NCBI GenBank assembly: GCA_046331245.1
Contig: JAXLRH010000008.1
Location: 1-64,000 of the forward strand
Reading direction: 5' to 3'
Length of the DNA stretch: 64,000 nucleotides
Source of the DNA: SSF14 sp046331245
GTDB taxonomy: Bacteria > Actinomycetota > Acidimicrobiia > Acidimicrobiales > Microtrichaceae
Below are positions 49,356-58,032 of the stretch, one piece after another (the first letter of the stretch is position 1; the number at the start of each line of letters is the position of its first letter). A program made the translations under genes and the position numbers. Under the pieces are notes generated by a model, which was not told the origin of the DNA, made no database searches, and was given only the letters and a program-made list of their open reading frames with translations.

Positions 49356-50570
49356 ATGAGAACCCCCATGGTTGAGATCCCGATGCTCGTCTCCGTCGAT
49401 GACCACGTCATCGAGCCACCACACCTGTGGGAGCGGTTCATCGCACCGAAGTTCCGCGACCGCGCGCCACGCGTCGAGCGCATCCCCTGCGCCCACATGG
49501 GCTACGTCGGCGGCGTCTTCAGCTTCGAGACCGGCGACGAGGGCGAGCCCTGCGACTGGTGGCGATTCGAGGACCTGCTGATCCCGCGCACCCGCGTCGA
49601 GTCGGCGGTCGGCTACGACCGCGCCGACGTCACCGTGACGCCCACCACCTACGACGACATGCGCCCCGGTTGCTACGACCCCACGGCCCGCCTGGCGGAC
49701 ATGGACGAGGGCCACATCGAGGCGATGATGTGCTTCCCGTCGAGCTTCCCGCGCTTCTGCGGGCAGACGTTCTCCGAGATCAAGGACCGCGACCTCGGGC
49801 TCGCCTGCATCCAGGCGTACAACAACTGGATGGTGGAGGAGTGGTGCGGCGGGTCCGGCGGCCGGCTCATCCCGCTCGTCATCGTGCCGCTCTGGGATCC
49901 GCAGCTCGCGGCCACCGAAGTGCGACGGAACGCGGCCCGCGGCGTCGCCGCCGTCACGTTCTCCGAGATCCCGGCCTACCTCGGCCTGCCCTCGATCCAC
50001 ACCGGCTACTGGGACCCGTTCTTCGCCGCCTGTGAGGAGAACGACGTGTCGGTGCACATGCACATCGGGTCGTCGTCGAAGATGCCGTCCACCTCGTCGG
50101 ACGCGCCGCCGCTCGTGGCGTCGGCGCTCACGTTCGGCAACGCGATGTCCTCGATGGTCGACTTCCTGCTGTCGGGCGTGCTGGTGCGACACCCGCGCCT
50201 GCAGATCGCCTACTCCGAGGGCCAGATCGGCTGGATCCCGTACATCCTCGAGCGCACCGACCACGTGTGGGAGCAGAACCGGGCGTGGGGCAACGTGGGC
50301 GCCAACGTGCCCGAGCCGCCGAGCACCTACTACCACCGGCAGGTCTACGGCTGCTTCTTCGAGGACGTGCACGGCCTTACGCCCGACGCGCTCGAGAAGA
50401 TCAACCCCGATCGCATCATGTTCGAGACGGACTACCCCCACTCCGACAGCACCTGGCCGCACAGCGCCGAGACGGCGCAGCGCCTGATGGGTCACCTCGA
50501 CCAGGAGACGGTCAACAAGCTCTGCCGCGGCAACGCGATCCGGCTGCTGGGGCTCGACCTCGAACCCTGA
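49356..50570 (+). CDS. Amidohydrolase family 2 protein
   Basis: 404 residues. SVDDHVIEPPHLWERF near the N-terminus replaces the classic HxH with DDH, and later come VHMHIGSSSKMP, YSEGQIGWIPYILER and FETDYPHSDSTWP, the ACMSD-like amidohydrolase-2 pattern. Such proteins act as decarboxylases or hydrolases on ring-cleavage products. Start at ATG 49356 or 49368; no clear ribosome site. Same operon as the LLM gene by spacing (39 bases) and strand. Confidence 0.85.
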   Translation: MRTPMVEIPMLVSVDDHVIEPPHLWERFIAPKFRDRAPRVERIPCAHMGYVGGVFSFETGDEGEPCDWWRFEDLLIPRTRVESAVGYDRADVTVTPTTYDDMRPGCYDPTARLADMDEGHIEAMMCFPSSFPRFCGQTFSEIKDRDLGLACIQAYNNWMVEEWCGGSGGRLIPLVIVPLWDPQLAATEVRRNAARGVAAVTFSEIPAYLGLPSIHTGYWDPFFAACEENDVSVHMHIGSSSKMPSTSSDAPPLVASALTFGNAMSSMVDFLLSGVLVRHPRLQIAYSEGQIGWIPYILERTDHVWEQNRAWGNVGANVPEPPSTYYHRQVYGCFFEDVHGLTPDALEKINPDRIMFETDYPHSDSTWPHSAETAQRLMGHLDQETVNKLCRGNAIRLLGLDLEP

Positions 50571-50582
50571 CGCTCAGTCGTT

Positions 50583-51023
50583 TCAGGGGTGCGGGGTCAG
50601 GGTCGCGGTTCCTGATGTCGAGGCCGCCCGGCGTTGCAGCCGGTCGGCCTCGGCCATCAGCGCAGCGATGGTCAGCAGCGTCGTTCCCGGGATGATGAGG
50701 ATGAAGAGCGTCATCAGCGACGCGAGGCACGCCAGTCCGGCGACGGCGATCACGAACAGGTGGCCGAGCAGGCCGCCGAAGCGGATGAGGAGCCCGAGGA
50801 CGACCACGACGGCGACGACGATCAGCACCGACCGGACCGCCGTGGCGGGCGACGACTCGAAGGGGGACGCGGTGCGATGCGTGTGGGTCACCCTGTGGCC
50901 GTCGGGACCGACGCGCCACTCCGACACCTCGCCCCAGCCCACCGACACCAGGTAGATCGCGGCGGCGACGAGTGCGGCACCACCGGAGATCGACAGCCAG
51001 AGGCTCGTGCGTCGCGCGTCCAC
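50583..51023 (-). CDS. Hypothetical four-helix membrane protein
   Basis: 146 residues from GTG 51023 (AAGGA about 8-11 bases upstream). Hydrophobic stretches ISGGAALVAAAIYLVSVGWG, AVRSVLIVVAVVVVLGLLI, GLLGHLFVIAVAGLACLAS, and LFILIIPGTTLLTIAAL. No family recognised. It is convergent with the amidohydrolase (12-base gap) and divergent from the gene at 51125. Confidence 0.6.
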   Translation of the reverse strand: MDARRTSLWLSISGGAALVAAAIYLVSVGWGEVSEWRVGPDGHRVTHTHRTASPFESSPATAVRSVLIVVAVVVVLGLLIRFGGLLGHLFVIAVAGLACLASLMTLFILIIPGTTLLTIAALMAEADRLQRRAASTSGTATLTPHP

Positions 51024-51124
51024 CCGGTCATCCTTGCCGACGGTGTGCCGTGTCGCAGCGACCGGGGAGAAGAGGGACCTTCTGCCCTGTTGCGTCGCCC
51101 CGGGGGATGGTGGGATGCCAAGGC

Positions 51125-51649
51125 ATGACGGACATCGTGACGCCGCCCACCACGACGCCGACGGACGAGCGCGACGCGCTCGACCGCGCCGTCGGCCGCG
51201 TGCTGCGCGACGCGCAGTCCGCCCAGGCGGCGGCCGCCGCGCTCCGCGTCGCGTCGTGCGAGCCCCACGACCGTGCGTTCGCGCTCGAGGTGGGCCAGCT
51301 CCTGTCGGCGCTGCAGCTCGACGTCGCCGTTGCCCGTGCCGAGTGCGCCATCCACGGGGCGTCCGCTCCGAGCGATCTCGCCGAGGCGATCGAGGAGGTG
51401 GCCCACGTCGCCGAGGTCTGGCTCGGCGACGGTGCGGTGCGCGAGTCGCTCGACAACTCACGCGGTCGGTCCGACACGGTGTCGCGATGGATCGACGGCG
51501 TGGCCACCGAGTCGCGCCGCACCGCGAAGCGAGCCGGCGAGGCGCTGGACGAGGATCTGGCCGAGCTGCGACGGGCGACCCTCCGTGCGCTCCACAGCGT
51601 GCGGGTCGCGCTCGCCGACGCTCTCGCCGCGGTCCGTCACCACACCTAG
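51125..51649 (+). CDS. Hypothetical helical protein
   Basis: 174 residues. Alanine-rich helices throughout (RVLRDAQSAQAAAAALRV, VAVARAECAI, ESLDNSRGRSDTVSRW), charged, with no signal or membrane span. No family recognised. Start taken at the ATG; support is moderate. Confidence 0.5.
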   Translation: MTDIVTPPTTTPTDERDALDRAVGRVLRDAQSAQAAAAALRVASCEPHDRAFALEVGQLLSALQLDVAVARAECAIHGASAPSDLAEAIEEVAHVAEVWLGDGAVRESLDNSRGRSDTVSRWIDGVATESRRTAKRAGEALDEDLAELRRATLRALHSVRVALADALAAVRHHT

Positions 51650-51659
51650 CCTGCGCCGA

Positions 51660-52937
51660 GTGGAAACGGTCGACGCCCGGGAGGCGCTGCAGCTGGTCGG
51701 CGCAGGAGCGCGCGTGTTCGTGCACACGGGGGCGGCGGCCCCACGACTTCTCGTCGAGGCGCTCGCCGAGCGTGCGCAGGAGGTGGACGACATCGAGGTG
51801 ACCCACCTCCACACGGAGGGTCCCGCCCCCTACGCCGTCGGTCCGCTCGCCGGGCGCGTGCGGGTGCGCGCACTGTTCGTCGGCGGCAACATCCGCGCCG
51901 CCGTGCGGGCCGGCACGGCCGACTACGTACCGGTGTTCCTCAGCGAGATCCCGCACATGTTCCGCACGGGCGCGCTGGGCGTCGACGTCTCCCTCCTGCA
52001 GGTGTCACCACCGGACCGCCACGGCTGGTGCTCGCTCGGCGTGTCGGTCGACGTGTCCCGCGCCGCCGCCGACGCGAGCTCCGTCCTGATCGGGCAGGTG
52101 AACCCCCGGATGCCCCGCACGCACGGCGACGGCGTCATCCACGTGAGCCGGTTCGCCGCGCTCGTCGCCGCCGACGAACCCCTTCCCGAGGTGACCGTCG
52201 AGCCGCCCGGCGAGGTCGAGGCGGCCATCGGTGCGAACGTGGCCGGCCTCGTGCCCGACGGCGCCTGCCTCCAGCTCGGCATCGGTGCGGTGCCCGACGC
52301 CGTCGCCCGGGCGCTCACCGGCCACCGGCGGCTGGGGGTGCACACCGAGATGTTCTCCGACGGCATCCTCCGGCTCGTCGAGGCCGGGGCGATCACCGGC
52401 GAGACCAAGTCGATCCACCGCGGTGAGATCGTGTCCGGCTTCGTGATGGGCTCGCGGGCGCTGTACGACTTCGTCGACGACAACCCGTCGGTGCGGCTCC
52501 TCGACGTGGGATACGTCAACGATCCCCACGTGATCCGCCGCAACCCGGGCGTGGTCGCCGTCAACAGCGCGATCGAGATCGACGTCACCGGGCAGGTGTG
52601 CGCCGAGTCGATCGGCACCGACCAGTACTCCGGCGTCGGCGGCCAGCTCGACTTCATGCGCGGCGCCGCGCTGTCGCACGGGGGCGTACCGATCATCGCC
52701 CTCCCGTCGACCACCCGCAGCGGGGCCTCGCGCATCGAGTCGGCGCTCCGGCCCGGCGCCGGCGTCACGACGACGAGGTCGCACGTGCACTTCGTCGTGA
52801 CCGAGCACGGCGTGGCGCGCCTGCACGGTCGCTCGCTGGAGGAACGCGCTGCGGCGCTCATCGCCATCGCCCACCCCGACCACCGGGAGCGCCTCGAGCG
52901 CGACGCCGCGGAGCGGTTCGCCCGGCATCGCCCCTGA
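51660..52937 (+). CDS. Acetyl-CoA hydrolase/4-hydroxybutyrate CoA-transferase family protein
   Basis: 425 residues. Both CoA-transferase halves are present: FVHTGAAAPRLLVEAL and GRVRVRALFVGGNIRAA in the first, LQLGIGAVPDAVARAL and HTEMFSDGILRL in the second with catalytic Glu230, then GGQLDFMRGAALSHGG. It moves CoA between acyl-CoA and a carboxylate (acetate, 4-hydroxybutyrate or similar). A TAGCCT box 7 bases before the GTG fits a leaderless start. Confidence 0.87.
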   Translation: METVDAREALQLVGAGARVFVHTGAAAPRLLVEALAERAQEVDDIEVTHLHTEGPAPYAVGPLAGRVRVRALFVGGNIRAAVRAGTADYVPVFLSEIPHMFRTGALGVDVSLLQVSPPDRHGWCSLGVSVDVSRAAADASSVLIGQVNPRMPRTHGDGVIHVSRFAALVAADEPLPEVTVEPPGEVEAAIGANVAGLVPDGACLQLGIGAVPDAVARALTGHRRLGVHTEMFSDGILRLVEAGAITGETKSIHRGEIVSGFVMGSRALYDFVDDNPSVRLLDVGYVNDPHVIRRNPGVVAVNSAIEIDVTGQVCAESIGTDQYSGVGGQLDFMRGAALSHGGVPIIALPSTTRSGASRIESALRPGAGVTTTRSHVHFVVTEHGVARLHGRSLEERAAALIAIAHPDHRERLERDAAERFARHRP

Positions 52938-52958
52938 CGGCGCCCCTACGATGCGCGG

Positions 52959-53609
52959 ATGGCGAGGTCGCCCGAGCAGTCGCTCCGTCACCATGCGCTG
53001 GTGCTGCTCCGCCATCCCACGCCGTGGGTGGTCGTGCCGTGGTTCCTCGCCGCGCTCGGCGTGCGGATCGCCATGGGACGGTGGACGTGGCGCGACCTCG
53101 CGATCCCGGTCGTGATCGTCGCGCTGCAGCCGTTCACCGAGTGGGTCATCCACGTCACGCTCCTGCACTTCCGGCCCCGGATCGTGATGGGTCGCCGCGT
53201 CGACCTCCACGTCGCCCGTGAGCACCGCCGGCACCACCTCGACCCGAAGGACGTCGCGCTCACGCTCGTCCCGCTCCCGGAGCTGCTCGCGCTCGTGGTG
53301 GGCGTGACGGTCGTCGCGTGGCCCGTCGCGATCGACCACCGCGACGCGCTCACGGTGATGGCCACGGTGGCCGCCGTCCTCGGGACCTACGAGTGGACCC
53401 ACTACCTCATCCACTCCGGCTACCGGCCGCGGTCGCGGCACGCCCGATCGATCTTCCGATCCCATCGCCTCCACCACTTCCGCAACGAGCACTACTGGAT
53501 GGGGGTCACGTCCAACCTCGCCGACCGCGTGCTCGGGACGTTCCCGCAGAAGCTCGACGTGCCGCTGTCCGACACGGCCCGGACGCTGGGCATCGACCAA
53601 CCGTCATGA
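52959..53609 (+). CDS. Fatty acid hydroxylase/sterol desaturase superfamily protein
   Basis: 216 residues. Two pairs of membrane helices and the His boxes EWVIH, HVAREHRRHH, HYLIH and HRLHHFRNEHYW that bind the diiron centre. It would hydroxylate or desaturate a lipid at the membrane. A TACGAT box 6 bases before the ATG suggests its own leaderless promoter. Confidence 0.83.
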   Translation: MARSPEQSLRHHALVLLRHPTPWVVVPWFLAALGVRIAMGRWTWRDLAIPVVIVALQPFTEWVIHVTLLHFRPRIVMGRRVDLHVAREHRRHHLDPKDVALTLVPLPELLALVVGVTVVAWPVAIDHRDALTVMATVAAVLGTYEWTHYLIHSGYRPRSRHARSIFRSHRLHHFRNEHYWMGVTSNLADRVLGTFPQKLDVPLSDTARTLGIDQPS

Positions 53610-53611
53610 CG

Positions 53612-53629
53612 GGTGCCCCATGGGGTACC
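53612..53629. promoter_or_regulatory. Palindrome before the GMC oxidoreductase operon
   Basis: GGTGCCCCA/TGGGGTACC is an 18-bp palindrome with one mismatched pair, directly after the fatty-acid-hydroxylase gene and 22 bases before the ATG at 53652. It resembles the CsoR/CstR-type sites at 2237 and 3243 but has fewer matches. Confidence 0.4.
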
Positions 53630-53651
53630 GTCGGCGCTCGGGGGTGGTGGG

Positions 53652-54308
53652 ATGGACGAGGTAGGTCGTCGCCGGTTCCTGGGCGGCATGGTGCTGTTGG
53701 GCGCGAGTCCGTGGCTCGCGTCGTGCGTGTCGTTCACGCCGACGCCCACGATGGGTCTCGCCCGCCACACGCTGATGGGCCTGTGGGACGCGATCGTGCC
53801 GGGCACCTTCAACGGGGTCGTCGAGGACGCGTCGCCGGGGGCGACCGAGGCCGGCGTGCAGGAGTGGCTCGAAGGGGCGATCGGCACGCTGCCCGCGCCG
53901 CTCGACTTCCTGAGCGACTGGTTCCTCCGGGCCTGGGCCGACGACCTCGACCTGTGGGCGAACGTGTTCCACTTCCCGATCGACGACGGGCTGCCGCACT
54001 TCGGTGACCTCCCGCTGGGCCCGACGCTCGCCGAGTCCGGGCGCCAGTACAAGGTGATGCTCATGATGGGCCTGTTCGACGGCGTCATCGAGCTGCAGTA
54101 CTTCGCAGCCATGTCGTTGGCGAAGCTGGCCGTCTACTGCGACTTCCGCGCCGAGACCGCCGGCACACCGCGCGTGGGCGGGCCGATGATCGGGTTCCCC
54201 GGCGCCGTCGGCTCCGGCCGCAACCCGAACTTCACCTACGCCCGGCCGGCCGGTTCGCCCGACGCTCGGCTCACGCGCACCGCCGGCGGTCTGGTGGCCG
54301 TCCCGTGA
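53652..54308 (+). CDS. Tat-lipoprotein, accessory subunit of a GMC oxidoreductase
   Basis: 218 residues. Tat-type signal GRRRFLGGMVLLGASPWLAS with Cys following (lipobox ASC). The mature part is aromatic and helical (LDFLSDWFLRAWADDLDLW) and looks like the small accessory proteins (gluconate dehydrogenase subunit 3/DUF5987-like) found beside GMC oxidases. The stop overlaps the GTG of the GMC gene, so both are coupled. Confidence 0.68.
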   Translation: MDEVGRRRFLGGMVLLGASPWLASCVSFTPTPTMGLARHTLMGLWDAIVPGTFNGVVEDASPGATEAGVQEWLEGAIGTLPAPLDFLSDWFLRAWADDLDLWANVFHFPIDDGLPHFGDLPLGPTLAESGRQYKVMLMMGLFDGVIELQYFAAMSLAKLAVYCDFRAETAGTPRVGGPMIGFPGAVGSGRNPNFTYARPAGSPDARLTRTAGGLVAVP

Positions 54309-55867
54309 CCGGCTACGACGTCGCCGTCGTGGGGTCCGGGTTCGGCGGCGGTCCGGCAGCGCTGCGCGCTGCGGAGGCCGGCGCGTCGGTGGTCGTGCTC
54401 GAGCGCGGCAAGCGCTACGACCGCCGCCCGGGCAGCGTGGAGTTCCGCCAGACGCAGACCGACCTCCAGTACCTGCTCGACCTCTGGGGCCTCGACGCCG
54501 GCTTCGACTGGGACACCAACCGCGCCTCCATCGTGCTCGGCGGTCGCGGCCTCGGCGGCGGCTCGCTGATCTACTCGATGGTCTCGCTGCGGGCGCCGAG
54601 CTTCGTGTTCGACGATCCCGTGTGGCCCGAGGCCGTCACCCGCGCCGCGCTCGACCCGTTCTACGAGCGCGCCGAACGACAGCTCGGCGTCGTGCAGCTG
54701 CAGTGGGACGGCGACCGGGCCGCCGACGACTGGAAGCTCACGTCGAAGCGCGACACGGCGTTCGCCGTCGCCTGCGCGCAGGCGGGCGTGAGCTGCGACC
54801 CCGTGCCCGTGGCCGTCAACAAGGAGTGCGGCAACCTCGGGTGGTGCTCCACCGGGTGCGTCCGGCACGGCAAGGCGTCCGTCGACCTCCAGTACCTCGG
54901 TCCCGCCGAGGACCTCGGCGCGGTGCTCCGCACCGGTGTGCAGGTCACGCTCCTGCAACCGGCGCCGGCGTCGTCGGGTCGTCGCTGGCAGCTCACGCTC
55001 CACACCTCGGCCGGTGCGCCCGCCGAGGAGGTGTACGCCGACTCGGTGGTGGTCGCCGCCGGGGCGGTCGGCTCGCCGACCTTGCTGCTCCGCTCCGCCG
55101 GACGCCTGCCGGGCGGGATCTCCGACCAGACCGGCCGCAACCTGTCGCGGGGCGGCGACCTCGTGATCCCCGTCGTGCTCCCCGACGACCTCGACCTCGG
55201 CGCCGCGGGCGACGCGTCCGCTCTGGAGATGCTGCCGGGCAAGATCATCGGCTCGTGCTCGTTCGAGTACCTGTTCGAGCCGCCGCCCGGGTTCGGACCG
55301 GACTGGCAGCGCTTCATCATGCAGCCGATGATGTTCCTCCCCATCGTGTCGTCGCTGCTCGTCGCCGACCCCGACGGGATCACCCCCGAGGGCGGCGACA
55401 TGCGCTCCTTCGGCGCCGGCCACAAGCGGCTGATGGAGAAGTGGGGGAGCCGCCTCCTGCACATCGGCATCATGGGGGTCGACGGCATGGACGGTCGCGT
55501 CGGCATCGACGACTACGGGGCGACCACCGTCGGCTTCGGCAACAGCGCCGCCACCCGCAACCTGTTCGACGGGGCACGCGCCGCGGCGCGACACATCTTC
55601 GAGGGCGAGCTCGGCGGGCGGGTGCTCCCCACGTGGGACCAGCTGCGCGGCGACGTGCTCGCCATCCACCCGCTCGGCACCTGCCGCATGGCCGACGGCC
55701 CCGACCTCGGCGTCATCGACGACCGCTGCCGCGTGTACCGCCGCGACGGCACGGTGCACGACGGCCTCTACGTCATGGACGCGTCGACCTACTCGTCGCC
55801 GATCGCCGTGAACACCTCGCTGACCGCGGCGGCGATCGCCGAACGGGCCATGTCGCTCATGCTGTGA
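54305..55867 (+). CDS. GMC family FAD oxidoreductase (cholesterol-oxidase-like)
   Basis: 520 residues. FAD motif VVGSGFGGGPAALRAAEAG at the start, LGGRGLGGGSLIYSM, the Cys-rich loop CGNLGWCSTGC, and C-terminal HPLGTCRMA and DASTYSSPIAVNTSLT. The pattern is that of GMC oxidases and dehydrogenases acting on sterols or alcohols. The enzyme itself has no signal; it may travel with the Tat-lipoprotein partner upstream. Context with a sterol-desaturase-like gene is suggestive only. Confidence 0.85.
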   Translation: MTGYDVAVVGSGFGGGPAALRAAEAGASVVVLERGKRYDRRPGSVEFRQTQTDLQYLLDLWGLDAGFDWDTNRASIVLGGRGLGGGSLIYSMVSLRAPSFVFDDPVWPEAVTRAALDPFYERAERQLGVVQLQWDGDRAADDWKLTSKRDTAFAVACAQAGVSCDPVPVAVNKECGNLGWCSTGCVRHGKASVDLQYLGPAEDLGAVLRTGVQVTLLQPAPASSGRRWQLTLHTSAGAPAEEVYADSVVVAAGAVGSPTLLLRSAGRLPGGISDQTGRNLSRGGDLVIPVVLPDDLDLGAAGDASALEMLPGKIIGSCSFEYLFEPPPGFGPDWQRFIMQPMMFLPIVSSLLVADPDGITPEGGDMRSFGAGHKRLMEKWGSRLLHIGIMGVDGMDGRVGIDDYGATTVGFGNSAATRNLFDGARAAARHIFEGELGGRVLPTWDQLRGDVLAIHPLGTCRMADGPDLGVIDDRCRVYRRDGTVHDGLYVMDASTYSSPIAVNTSLTAAAIAERAMSLML

Positions 55868-55906
55868 GACCGGTCATCTTCTGAGGCGCCCGTGCTCTGA
55901 GACGAC

Positions 55907-56773
55907 TCAGGGACGCGTGCCCACCTCGGCGTGGCCGGTGCCCCGCAGGTCCCAGCGGCGGTCGCCGATCTCGACCACGATGTCGGCGCGCTCGGAGTTG
56001 GTGCACGTGGCCGTGGCGCCGTCGGGGTCGTGGTACCCGATGGCGACGCTCCGCTCCGGCGGTTGGGTCACGTCGATGCGCACGCGGTCACGACCGATGC
56101 GGCCGCGGACCGTCCACGTGGGGAGGCCGAGCCGGGTCGACAAGCGGAAGGACGGACCGTCGAACGACGGGCCGTCCACCCCGTCGATGCGGTAGCGGAG
56201 GTGGCTGATCGGGGGCAGGGCCCGCAGGCCGGGACGGGTCGACACCGCCGTGACGAGCTCGACGACGTCGCCGCCGCCCAGATCGGCGTGCAGCCAGCCC
56301 CACCGGCGCGCGTTGCCGTGGCCGTAGATGCGCGACAGCGCTCCCGTCCCGGCGAACGCCCGGCCGTCGACCGTGCCCTCGGCTCGGAGCGTGGGCGCGG
56401 CCACGACCTGTGCGGCGGGGAGCAGCTCGCGTTGCCACGCCCACCGGGGGAACGTGTACAGCGGTCGCTCGCCCGTGAGATCCCAGCGGAGGTCCCACGC
56501 GATGTCGCCGGCCACGCCGGCCGAACCCGAGGCGCCGAGCTCGACGGCGTCGGTGTGCGCCCACGAGGGAGCGCCGTCGGCGGGGAAGGTCGCCGCCCAC
56601 GCGACGTCGTGGGGCGCGGTCCCGTCGGGCGGGGCGACCCGCTCGTGGTGCAGCCAGAGGCCGTCGCCGCTGGCCTCGTCGGTGAACGTCGCGTACCAGA
56701 CCTCGAGCCGCCCGCCCTGTCCGCGCCAGCGGGGCGTCAGGAGGTCGGTGCTGCCCGGTGCGGATCGACCCAT
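55907..56773 (-). CDS. Hypothetical protein, possible calycin-like beta-rich fold
   Basis: 288 residues, no signal or membrane span. Beta-rich with many Trp/Gly (EVWYATFTDEASGDGLWLHH, NARRWGWLHADLGGGD, SFDGPSFRLSTRLGLPTW). The N-terminal part recalls CrtC/AttH-like lipocalin-fold proteins, but I cannot confirm this. Its first 37 bases overlap the end of the SipW-type peptidase gene on the same strand. Confidence 0.55.
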   Translation of the reverse strand: MGRSAPGSTDLLTPRWRGQGGRLEVWYATFTDEASGDGLWLHHERVAPPDGTAPHDVAWAATFPADGAPSWAHTDAVELGASGSAGVAGDIAWDLRWDLTGERPLYTFPRWAWQRELLPAAQVVAAPTLRAEGTVDGRAFAGTGALSRIYGHGNARRWGWLHADLGGGDVVELVTAVSTRPGLRALPPISHLRYRIDGVDGPSFDGPSFRLSTRLGLPTWTVRGRIGRDRVRIDVTQPPERSVAIGYHDPDGATATCTNSERADIVVEIGDRRWDLRGTGHAEVGTRP

Positions 56774-57279
56774 CGCCGGAGACTAGCGAGGGGCGGCCGT
56801 CCGGGCAGGGGAAGGCCCAGCACCGCGAGGACGACGAGCGCTGTCGCAACGAGGGAGAACCACCGGCCCTGCTCCACCCACACCCAGGGCAGACCCACGA
56901 ACGGCACGCGGACTGCGGCCGTGCCGAGGACGGTGCGACGGTCGACCCCCTGCGGGTCCCGCGTCGCGTTGGCGTCGCCACGCGTCACGGCCGTCCCGTC
57001 GCGGCCTACGGAGACGACGCGGTGGGTCACCACGGCGCCCCGGCGGGCGTCCGCGAACGAGATGATCGTGCCCGGTCGCACCGAGGAGGGCGACGTCGGG
57101 CGCACCACGACGACGTCGCCGGGGTTCAGCGCCGGTCGCATCGATCCCGACGTGATGACCTCCGCCCGCCATCCGGGGAGGAAGGCGGGCAGGGTCGCGA
57201 GCCCGATCGCCGAGACGACGAGGACGCGGAGGAAGATGGTCAGCGCCTCGAGCGCGAACGGCGCCTGACGTCGGGGCAC
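56737..57279 (-). CDS. sipW: SipW-type (ER-type) signal peptidase I
   Basis: 180 residues. N-terminal helix (LRVLVVSAIGLATLPAFL), ITSGSMRPALNPGDVV with Ser46, His86 (VVTHRVV), Asp102 (TRGDANATRD) and a C-terminal helix (SLVATALVVLAVLGLPL). It lies 7 bases behind the substrate gene at 57287, on the same strand. Confidence 0.85.
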   Translation of the reverse strand: MPRRQAPFALEALTIFLRVLVVSAIGLATLPAFLPGWRAEVITSGSMRPALNPGDVVVVRPTSPSSVRPGTIISFADARRGAVVTHRVVSVGRDGTAVTRGDANATRDPQGVDRRTVLGTAAVRVPFVGLPWVWVEQGRWFSLVATALVVLAVLGLPLPGRPPLASLRRWVDPHRAAPTS

Positions 57280-57286
57280 GGGAGGC

Positions 57287-57886
57287 TCAGGCGTCCTGGG
57301 CTTCCCAGGTGAGCGTCGTCGTCGCCGAGAGCCCCTGCGCCGCGTCGTCGTCCTGGACGTTCAGCACGATCCGGTAGGAACGCACGGTCGGGTTGGTCGC
57401 GCCGTCGAAGCCGGCGAGGCCGCTCGCGTAGTCGGTGTGACCGGTGCCGAAGCCGGCGAGGGTGCCGGTGTAGAGGGTGCTGCCGGCGACGAAGCCGGTG
57501 CAGCTGAACGAGCCGCCGCCGGTCGCGCCGGTGCCGACCTCGATCGTCGCGTCCAGGTACGGGGCCAGCCCGGTGCCGCCGACGACGCCGTAGAGGTGCA
57601 CGTCGGAGGTGGTCGAGCCGGTGTAGCTCACGTTGATGCAGCGCGTCTGCGCTGCGCCGGGCACGACGCCCGTGACGTTGAACATGGCGGACCCGCTGTC
57701 GTCGTCGGACACCGACACCACGCCGGCGGTGATCGAGTTGCCGGCGTTGGTGGTGGTGCCGCTGAACGCGGCCCGGGAGGCCTCGATCGTGGTGCCACCG
57801 ACGACGACGAGCGCGGCGAGGACGGCGAACGCACGCCACGACCGACGCGTTGCGGTGTCCTCGACGGGTGCGGTGGTGGGTGACAT
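57287..57886 (-). CDS. Secreted TasA/camelysin-like protein with SipW-type leader
   Basis: 199 residues. ATG after GAGGAGGACCGACC. Leader RRSWRAFAVLAALVVVGG, then RAAFSGTTTNAGNSITAGVV, VSDDDSGSAMFNV, the two Cys blocks (TRCINVSY and FSCTGFVA), YTGTLAGFGTGHTDY and the end WEAQDA. Paired with the SipW-type peptidase behind it and divergent from a similar pair at 58033. Confidence 0.75.
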   Translation of the reverse strand: MSPTTAPVEDTATRRSWRAFAVLAALVVVGGTTIEASRAAFSGTTTNAGNSITAGVVSVSDDDSGSAMFNVTGVVPGAAQTRCINVSYTGSTTSDVHLYGVVGGTGLAPYLDATIEVGTGATGGGSFSCTGFVAGSTLYTGTLAGFGTGHTDYASGLAGFDGATNPTVRSYRIVLNVQDDDAAQGLSATTTLTWEAQDA

Positions 57887-58032
57887 GGTCGGTCCTCCTC
57901 GGGCCGAGTGGGGGACCGATGCCGAGTCCCAGCGAGCGTGATCTCGCATCCCCCATCGGCGGGAACCTGCCCCCCTCAAGACGTACCGAACACAATTTCT
58001 TGAATTTGAACGAGTTGGTCCGATGGGCCTAC
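57887..58032. promoter_or_regulatory. Divergent promoter region of the second SipW locus
   Basis: 146 bases between two divergent secreted-protein genes. It holds a nested inverted repeat CCGATG (57917-57922)/CATCGG (57954-57959) with inner GCGAG/CTCGC, and a conspicuous AT-rich patch (CACAATTTCTTGAATTTGAA, about 57991-58010) in otherwise GC-rich DNA. Confidence 0.45.
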
